Source of the DNA: an uncultured Erysipelotrichaceae bacterium
GTDB taxonomy: Bacteria > Bacillota_I > Bacilli_A > RF39 > UBA660
DNA: 6,226 nucleotides
Reading direction: 5' to 3'
Assembly: GCA_902783345.1 (NCBI GenBank)
Contig: CACZQI010000043.1
Location: forward strand, 1-6,226
The position numbers and the translations under genes are program-made. Below, piece by piece: positions 1-5,424 of the stretch. Every line of letters starts with the position of its first letter. Position 1 is the first letter of the stretch. Below the pieces are notes generated by a model. That model searched no databases. It worked only from the letters and a program-made list of their open reading frames with translations, and was not told the origin of the DNA.

Positions 1-3000
1 AAATGCTTTAATTGGTTCCAAACCTTGATACATTAAATAAACCATAATATCATCACGACAACCAATAACATCTTTAAATGGAACTTTAATATTACCATTT
101 ATATCTGGTGTACATAAGTCTCTTGCATTTCCAAGCCATACATCAGTTCCATGGGAAAGACCTGAAATTTTAACAAGTTCGGCAAAAGTTGTTGGTTTAG
201 TTTCATTAACCATTCCAATTGTAAAGTTTGTCCCAAATTCTGGAATACCTAAAGTACCGGTTGGACACATAATCTCTTCATTAGTAACACCTAAGGCTTT
301 AGTTGATGAGAAAATACTCATAGTTTCTTTATCATCTAGGGGCACTTTAGTTACATCTTTTTTAGTTAAATCTTGAATCATTCTAAGTTGAGTTGGGTCT
401 GAGTGCCCTAGAATATCTAGTTTTAGTAAACACTCTTCAATTGAGTGATAACCAAAGTGAGTTGTCCGCCATGCTGCATCAGGGTCTTCAGCTGGGTATT
501 GATATGGGGTAAAATCATATACTTCCATATAATCTGGAACAACTACAATACCACCCGGATGCTGACCTGTAGTTCTTTTAGCCCCTACGCATCCTTTAGC
601 TAAACGCTCTACTTCAGCACTACGCATCATAATACCTTTAGCTTCTATCCATGCTTTAACAAAACCAAAAGCTGTTTTTTCAGCTACAGTACCAATGGTA
701 CCAGCTCTATAAACATTATTTTCGCCAAATAATACTTTGGTATATTCATGAGTACTCGCTTGATTTAATTCAGAAAAATTCAAATCAATATCTGGTACTT
801 TATCAGCATTAAATCCTAAGAATGTAGCAAATGGCATATCAAAACCATCTTTATATAATTTTTTGCCACAATTTGGACATTTCTTATCTGGTAAATCAAC
901 TCCGCAAGAGTATTTTGCTCCAAGGGATTCGCCACTTTCATCTGTAAATACACTTGTTTTACACTCTAAACAACGATAATGAGCCGATAATGGGTTAACT
1001 TCCGTAATTCCCATCATTGTGGCAACAAATGATGAACCTACTGAACCACGTGAACCAACTAAATATCCTTCATCATTTGAGTGTTTAACTAATCTTTGCG
1101 CGATTAAATAAATTGGATCAAATCCACCACCAATAATACCACCAAGATTTTTCTTTAATTTTTTATCTAATGATTCTTCCGTAAGAGCTCCATCATCATC
1201 AGTCCAATGTTTTTTTAAATTATCTTTAACTAAATTTTTAACCGCGTCAACGCCTTCATTAATAACTTTATGTACTTGTTCAAATATTAGTTTTTCTAAT
1301 TCTTCTTCATCTTCTTTATGCGTTTTTAAAATGTTTTCTCTACATACTTTATAAACGGAATCACCATATAACTCTTTAGCAATTCTCTCTTCAATTATTA
1401 ATGGTAAATTATCCCCATACCATTCAGATGCTTTTGCATATACTAAATCAGTTACTACTCTTGGACAGTCCAAATAACTTGTACCATCATCAGATTTTAC
1501 TCTTGGAGAAAAAGGCGTTCCACCAGTATCAGGTATAACTTCCACTTCTTCAACCATATCAGCAATTTTATTAGTATTTTCAACAACTATTTTTTGGGCT
1601 AAATCTTCTCCTAAAAAGGAAAAATTATCTAGCATTTCTTTAGTAGTTCGATAATGCTGACTAGGTATTTCTTTAACTGATGCTTTGGCTAAGTGATGAC
1701 GTCCAGCATTAGATTTTGTATTAATAATAATTTCTCTATAAATCTTATCTTCTTTATAAAAATGATGAACATCACCTGTAGCAACTATTATTTTACCAGC
1801 ATCAATTGTAGCATTGACAACTTTTTTAAGGTGATTAATAATCTCTAACTCATTTGCAAAATCTTCTGTATAAAGTAAATGAGAATAAACATCAACTGGT
1901 TGAACTTCAACATAATCATAGAAATTAATAATGTTAGTAAGCTCTTCTCCTTCTTTACTTCTTGCTTCTTTAAAAACTTCCGAATCAAAGCATCCTGAAC
2001 CAATAAGTAATCCTTCTCTAAGTTCATTTAAAACACTTCTAGGAATTCTTGGCACTTTATAAAAGTAAGTTGTATTAGCAAGAGAAACTATTTTAAATAA
2101 GTTTTTAAGTCCTTTTTTATTTAAAACTAAAGCATTAAAATGATGAGTACGTCCAAGTTTAAATATTTCTTCTTTACTAATTAATTTATTAGTTAAATCA
2201 TTAATTGTATTAAGCCCACGTCGAAGCACGATTTTAAGCATTTTATCTAAAACTTTAGCCGTTCCTTCTGCATCATAATCAGCGCGATGATGGGCATCCT
2301 CATCCCAAGGAACTTCATATTTTTTAACTAAGGCTGATAAACTATGTCTACCAATTGGATCAATAGCTTTAGATAATTCTAATGTATCAATTACTGTCGC
2401 ATTAAAAACACCTAAATTATATTTTTTCATACTCATTTCCATAAAAGAAATATCAAATTTAGCATTATGAGCAACCATTGGATTATCTCCTGCCCACTCT
2501 AAAAATCTTTTAGTAACATTTTCTTCCGTGGCAGCATCCTTTAACATATCATCAGTTATACAAGTAAGTTCAACTATCTTTTTAGGTAGTTTCCTTCCTG
2601 GATTAATAAGCTCATCAAAACGATCTATTATCTCACCATTTTTTAGTTTAACGGCACCTATTTCAATCATTTGGTCTCCACCAGCGGCATTAAAACCAGT
2701 TGTTTCTGTATCAAATACAACAAAAGTACTTTCACTTAAACTAGCATCAGTTGGTCTTACAATAATTTTAAGTTCATCATCAACAAGGGTAAGTTCAGTT
2801 CCATAAATACCTTTAAATCTTTTACTTGGATCATCAACACTTTTATTATAATTCTTAATAATTTCATAACTAATAGGAAAAGCCTGGCAACCATTATGAT
2901 CGGTTATAGCTACAGCCTTATACCCAAATTTAATTGCGTTACTAACAAGTTCACAAGTATGTTTATCTAAATCAAATTTAGTAAGTCCATCCATTTGGCT

Positions 3001-3942
3001 CATCATCGTATGAGCATGAAGTTCAACTCTTTTTACAGGAGCATCATCAACAAATTTTTCTTCTTTACTTGGTATTTCTTCAATATCTCTTAAATTAAAA
3101 ACTAAATCTTTAGCATAATTATCATTTTTAACGTAACCTCTAAAACGATACCAAGCGCCTTCTTTAATACTTGATTTATACTTATTAAAATCTTCATCTT
3201 CCCTACAAAATATCTTTGCTAAGATACTATCAGTTTTATCAGATACTTTTAAAGTTAATATTTTAAAATTACTTTTAGATGAAGCAAAGTCTTCAATTCC
3301 AAAAACATATGCTTCAATAATTGTATCATTATCTTCGCCAATAATATCTTTAATTTGGCTAATCTTTTTAGATTTAATCTTTTCACCCATTATTACTTTA
3401 AATTCAGGCTCTTTATTTACAATAACATCCTTTTTTTCTTTAGCAATTTCTTGTTTTATTTCTAATCTTTTTTCATCATTAATTACCGGATTTATTTCAC
3501 ATGAAGGAAGTCCAAGTTTATTAAACCATATATTTATTTTCTTTTCATTTTCTTTAAGCAAATCACTTTCAATCTTACTAATTACATCAATATTTATAAT
3601 ATTATCATTTACAAAGATATTTCCATCTTCAATACTTATTAAAGAAGGATTCTTTTTTATTAATTTATTTAAATACTTTTTAAAATGATTAGTTATATCT
3701 TCATCATTAACTTCATCATAAAGCATAATTATTTTAATGGTACTAACATTTTCAATGCCTTTATCTGCTACTTTAATTAAATTTTCAATAATATCTGAAT
3801 CAATTACTTTAGCACTTTTTATATATACATCCCAAGTTTCTTTTTTCTTATTTATAACTACTTTTTCTACTTTTGCATTTTTAAAGCTATCTATATCATT
3901 AAAATCTATTTTTTTAAAAAATCTAATTAAGGCATTATCCAT
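1..3942 (-). CDS. polC: DNA polymerase III PolC, Gram-positive replicative alpha subunit with proofreading exonuclease (3' end off window)
   Basis: This is the replicative DNA polymerase of low-GC Gram-positive bacteria, which extends primers at the fork and proofreads with a built-in 3'-5' exonuclease. The frame is open for 1314 codons from ATG at 3942, with GGAGG six bases upstream, and runs off the left edge. Domains in order: N-terminal region (about 1-185); OB fold (about 190-297); first half of the PHP domain with VELHAHTMMSQMDG (H309, H311) and AITDHNG; DnaQ-type exonuclease inserted in PHP with FDTETTG (D411, E413), VAHNAKFD (D497) and HHRADYD (H552, D557); rest of PHP with ATGDVHH (about 721-727); polymerase core with GSRGSVGSS (963-971), a four-cysteine zinc site (C991, C994, C1022, C1025), VPDIDLNFS (D1051, D1053) and LKLDILGH (D1176), the three catalytic aspartates. 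All key residues are present, so it should be active. By comparison with Bacillus PolC, roughly 200 C-terminal residues are missing, including the expected clamp-binding tail. An insertion of about 73 residues (859-931) is unusual. It has its own promoter. Confidence 0.98.
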   Translation of the reverse strand, partial: MDNALIRFFKKIDFNDIDSFKNAKVEKVVINKKKETWDVYIKSAKVIDSDIIENLIKVADKGIENVSTIKIIMLYDEVNDEDITNHFKKYLNKLIKKNPSLISIEDGNIFVNDNIINIDVISKIESDLLKENEKKINIWFNKLGLPSCEINPVINDEKRLEIKQEIAKEKKDVIVNKEPEFKVIMGEKIKSKKISQIKDIIGEDNDTIIEAYVFGIEDFASSKSNFKILTLKVSDKTDSILAKIFCREDEDFNKYKSSIKEGAWYRFRGYVKNDNYAKDLVFNLRDIEEIPSKEEKFVDDAPVKRVELHAHTMMSQMDGLTKFDLDKHTCELVSNAIKFGYKAVAITDHNGCQAFPISYEIIKNYNKSVDDPSKRFKGIYGTELTLVDDELKIIVRPTDASLSESTFVVFDTETTGFNAAGGDQMIEIGAVKLKNGEIIDRFDELINPGRKLPKKIVELTCITDDMLKDAATEENVTKRFLEWAGDNPMVAHNAKFDISFMEMSMKKYNLGVFNATVIDTLELSKAIDPIGRHSLSALVKKYEVPWDEDAHHRADYDAEGTAKVLDKMLKIVLRRGLNTINDLTNKLISKEEIFKLGRTHHFNALVLNKKGLKNLFKIVSLANTTYFYKVPRIPRSVLNELREGLLIGSGCFDSEVFKEARSKEGEELTNIINFYDYVEVQPVDVYSHLLYTEDFANELEIINHLKKVVNATIDAGKIIVATGDVHHFYKEDKIYREIIINTKSNAGRHHLAKASVKEIPSQHYRTTKEMLDNFSFLGEDLAQKIVVENTNKIADMVEEVEVIPDTGGTPFSPRVKSDDGTSYLDCPRVVTDLVYAKASEWYGDNLPLIIEERIAKELYGDSVYKVCRENILKTHKEDEEELEKLIFEQVHKVINEGVDAVKNLVKDNLKKHWTDDDGALTEESLDKKLKKNLGGIIGGGFDPIYLIAQRLVKHSNDEGYLVGSRGSVGSSFVATMMGITEVNPLSAHYRCLECKTSVFTDESGESLGAKYSCGVDLPDKKCPNCGKKLYKDGFDMPFATFLGFNADKVPDIDLNFSELNQASTHEYTKVLFGENNVYRAGTIGTVAEKTAFGFVKAWIEAKGIMMRSAEVERLAKGCVGAKRTTGQHPGGIVVVPDYMEVYDFTPYQYPAEDPDAAWRTTHFGYHSIEECLLKLDILGHSDPTQLRMIQDLTKKDVTKVPLDDKETMSIFSSTKALGVTNEEIMCPTGTLGIPEFGTNFTIGMVNETKPTTFAELVKISGLSHGTDVWLGNARDLCTPDINGNIKVPFKDVIGCRDDIMVYLMYQGLEPIKAF
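1150..1368 (-). other. Insertion of about 73 residues in PolC before the polymerase core
   Basis: Residues about 859-931 of PolC interrupt a stretch that is continuous in Bacillus-type PolC as I recall it, where RIEKELKSIIGHGF runs straight through. Here RIAKEL (to residue 858) is followed by a charged segment beginning YGDSVYKV and including EEELEKLIFEQVHKVI, GVDAVKNLV and TEESLDKKLKKN. The core then resumes at LGGIIGGGF (from residue 933). It is rich in E, K and D, predicted helical, in frame, and has no stop or base-composition break, so it reads as part of the protein rather than a mobile insertion. It sits between the PHP/exonuclease part and the nucleotide-binding palm. Its function is unknown. 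The exact boundaries depend on an alignment I made by memory. Confidence 0.6.
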
Positions 3943-3967
3943 TTGTAACCTCCATGCTTGCCTTTTT

Positions 3968-3976
3968 ATTATATCA
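3968..3976 (-). promoter_or_regulatory. Extended -10 promoter for polC
   Basis: On the minus strand the spacer reads TGATATAAT, a perfect TATAAT -10 (3973-3968) with the TG of an extended -10 one base upstream (3976-3975). At 17 bases upstream there is only a T-run (3996-3991), a weak -35, which fits an extended -10 promoter. Transcription would begin near 3961, giving a leader of about 20 bases that carries GGAGG (3953-3949) six bases before the polC ATG. The promoter lies entirely downstream of the previous gene, so polC can be transcribed alone. Confidence 0.6.
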
Positions 3977-3989
3977 ATTTTGCCAATTA

Positions 3990-4016
3990 AAAAAAATACT
4001 TTAAAAGTACTTTTTT
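3990..4016 (-). terminator. Possible AT-rich intrinsic terminator at the end of the 437-residue gene
   Basis: In minus-strand RNA AAAAAAGUACUUU (4016-4004) pairs with AAAGUAUUUUUUU (4002-3990). At most 13 pairs form, with one G-U wobble and a single G-C pair. The one-base gap at 4003 means the innermost pairs must open, leaving a stem of about 11-12. The 3' arm is itself a U-run (eight T at 3996-3989). The G-U wobble means the stem pairs fully only in the minus-strand RNA, matching the gene's direction. The TAA stop (4017-4015) overlaps the base of the stem. So low a GC content makes it a weak terminator, and it may let some transcription through into polC. Confidence 0.4.
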
Positions 4017-5328
4017 ATTTTTTAATTAACACTTTACTATCAGTAAATTCTTTAGTTTTTTCATCAACAGATAAATCTATAAATTCTTTAATATTATCTT
4101 TATTGATATCTAAATTATTTATAAGATCTAAAGTATATAAATATGCAATTGGTCTTATGCCATTAATGCTTTCTTTACTAGTTAAATTAGTTGCTAAAAG
4201 AGCAATATCATGATTATTTGAAACTACTAATTTAGCATCATCACTCATTTCATTTTGATATTTTTCTAAATATCTTTCTTTAACATTTAAAGCACTGGTA
4301 TATTTATCAATCATAATACTTAAATAATTAAGAATTTCGCTTAAGTTTTCTTCTGTAATATCATATATATTAGAACTTATAAAATAAAGGATATCACTTT
4401 TTCTTAATGAACTCATTGCACCTTCAAATGAAACATCTAAATTTTTATCAAAGAAAGGATTAATACTATTAGAAAGTCTATCTAAAGTTAATATAATATC
4501 TTTATTAAAGTCAAATATATAATATAATTCATTATCAGTAATATTCGCAATAAAGTTTTCTAATTCTATTTTTTTATTTAAAATTTTAGCATTAGTATTA
4601 TTAATATAAGTATTTAAATTAGCAATAATTTCTTTTAAAGTCTCAATTCTACTACGATATAATAATTTGTCTAATGCGCTTTCTTCATAAGCATGATATT
4701 CTGCTATTTTTTCTTTTTTGATATCTAAAACATATTTATTTTCAATTTTATATTCAAAATAATGCTTTAAAATTAACTTGTATTTATCTACTAAAGGCAT
4801 ATTTTCTGCAAGTTTTTGAAGCATTTTTAAGGCATTAGAACGAGTATGGATATAATCTTTAACATCTTTAACATCTAATTCTAATTGAATATATTTACTA
4901 ACTTCATTCATTAATTCTTTATCATCAATTAATCCTATAATGCTATCTAAATTATTTTCATTAATTACCATACCTGGCGCAATTAATAAATCTTTTTTAG
5001 ATGATAAAATATTTAATAAATTATAGAAATAATTCTCTTTAATTTCTTTAATATTAACACTCTTCTTAACTTCTTTATTATCTATGCATTTTAAATAGCC
5101 TTCTAATCTTCTTATATAATTTTCTTTAAAAGAAAAATCATTAGCATTTTTAATAGTTGCTATCCCCTTTTTAATATACATAATAAGTTTAGATTTTTCT
5201 TCTTCACTAGTAATATTTAATAAATAATTGTTAATTATTGTTTCATATACATCTAATATTGTTTTATAAACATATATTTCTTTACTATTAATGTTTAATT
5301 TGTTTTTCACTTCTTCATTCTTAATCAT
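4015..5328 (-). CDS. Uncharacterised 437-residue helical protein
   Basis: I do not recognise this protein and assign no function. It starts MIKNEEVKNK, has no signal peptide and no convincing membrane segment, contains a single cysteine (C81, in GYLKCIDNK), and is rich in K, N, I, L and E. Amphipathic patterns over nearly the whole length suggest an all-helical, soluble cytoplasmic protein, with possible coiled-coil stretches around residues 205-265 (KKEKIAEYHAY through NKKIELENFI). No nucleotide-binding loop, metal site or catalytic signature was found. Its GC content is very low (sampled lines about 17-27%), like the native background. The start at 5328 is chosen because AGGAGG (5341-5336) lies seven bases upstream. 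In-frame earlier starts (TTG at 5367, ATG at 5349) fall in or at the promoter. It is the gene before polC, with a 72-base gap, but polC has its own promoter, so the two need not work together. Confidence 0.85.
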   Translation of the reverse strand: MIKNEEVKNKLNINSKEIYVYKTILDVYETIINNYLLNITSEEEKSKLIMYIKKGIATIKNANDFSFKENYIRRLEGYLKCIDNKEVKKSVNIKEIKENYFYNLLNILSSKKDLLIAPGMVINENNLDSIIGLIDDKELMNEVSKYIQLELDVKDVKDYIHTRSNALKMLQKLAENMPLVDKYKLILKHYFEYKIENKYVLDIKKEKIAEYHAYEESALDKLLYRSRIETLKEIIANLNTYINNTNAKILNKKIELENFIANITDNELYYIFDFNKDIILTLDRLSNSINPFFDKNLDVSFEGAMSSLRKSDILYFISSNIYDITEENLSEILNYLSIMIDKYTSALNVKERYLEKYQNEMSDDAKLVVSNNHDIALLATNLTSKESINGIRPIAYLYTLDLINNLDINKDNIKEFIDLSVDEKTKEFTDSKVLIKK

Positions 5329-5335
5329 AAATAAA

Positions 5336-5341
5336 CCTCCT
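5336..5341 (-). promoter_or_regulatory. Shine-Dalgarno site deciding the start of the 437-residue gene
   Basis: AGGAGG lies seven bases before the ATG at 5328, ideal spacing for initiation there. An in-frame ATG at 5349-5347 would add seven residues (MLLGGLF) but falls at the predicted transcription start, so it would have to be used without a leader. The internal ATG is strongly preferred. Confidence 0.75.
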
Positions 5342-5355
5342 AAAAGCATAAATTT

Positions 5356-5384
5356 ATTATATGGCAAAATAAATAATAAGACAA
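5356..5384 (-). promoter_or_regulatory. Sigma-A-type promoter for the 437-residue gene
   Basis: On the minus strand TTGTCT (-35, 5384-5379) is followed by a 17-base spacer and a perfect TATAAT (-10, 5361-5356). The transcription start is expected about 5347-5350, giving a 20-base leader with AGGAGG. The -35 box and part of the spacer lie within a 13-base inverted repeat (5369-5404), so the promoter may be regulated through it, or may simply be packed against the terminator of the preceding gene. Confidence 0.65.
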
Positions 5385-5404
5385 GTTTATATCTTATTAT
5401 TTAT
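5369..5404 (-). terminator. 13-bp perfect inverted repeat: terminator of the TSP1-repeat gene or operator
   Basis: ATAAATAATAAGA (minus strand, 5404-5392) is perfectly complementary to TCTTATTATTTAT (5381-5369), with a 10-base loop. It begins 20 bases after the TAA of the TSP1-repeat gene and is followed by a short run of four U (5369-5366, the first paired). The stem has only one G-C pair, so as a terminator it is weak. Its downstream arm covers part of the -35 box of the next gene. A symmetrical 13-bp palindrome there could equally be a repressor binding site. Confidence 0.45.
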
Positions 5405-5424
5405 AAATATTTTGTAGATAAAAA

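Noticed and set aside
1845..2027. 60-codon minus-strand open frame inside polC
   Set aside because: It is a shifted frame within the uninterrupted PolC coding frame, has no ribosome site, and encodes a low-complexity hydrophobic string.
2528..2806. 92-codon plus-strand open frame
   Set aside because: Antisense to the exonuclease/PHP part of polC, whose motifs are intact. No promoter or ribosome site is visible and the Ser/Ile-rich product is typical of antisense shadows.
1..3942. Frameshift or degraded polC
   Set aside because: The frame is open without interruption for 1314 codons and every catalytic residue checked is present; it is only cut by the window edge.
3981..3986. TTGGCA as the -35 box of polC
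   Set aside because: It lies only seven bases from the TATAAT, too close for a sigma-A promoter; the extended TG -10 explains the promoter better.
3737..4213. 158-codon plus-strand hydrophobic open frame
   Set aside because: It runs antisense across the polC start, the spacer and the end of the 437-residue gene. Its apparent membrane character comes from reading AT-rich Lys/Asn/Ile codons backwards.
5347..5349. Upstream in-frame ATG as start of the 437-residue gene
   Set aside because: It falls at the predicted transcription start and has no leader, while the ATG at 5328 has AGGAGG at ideal spacing.
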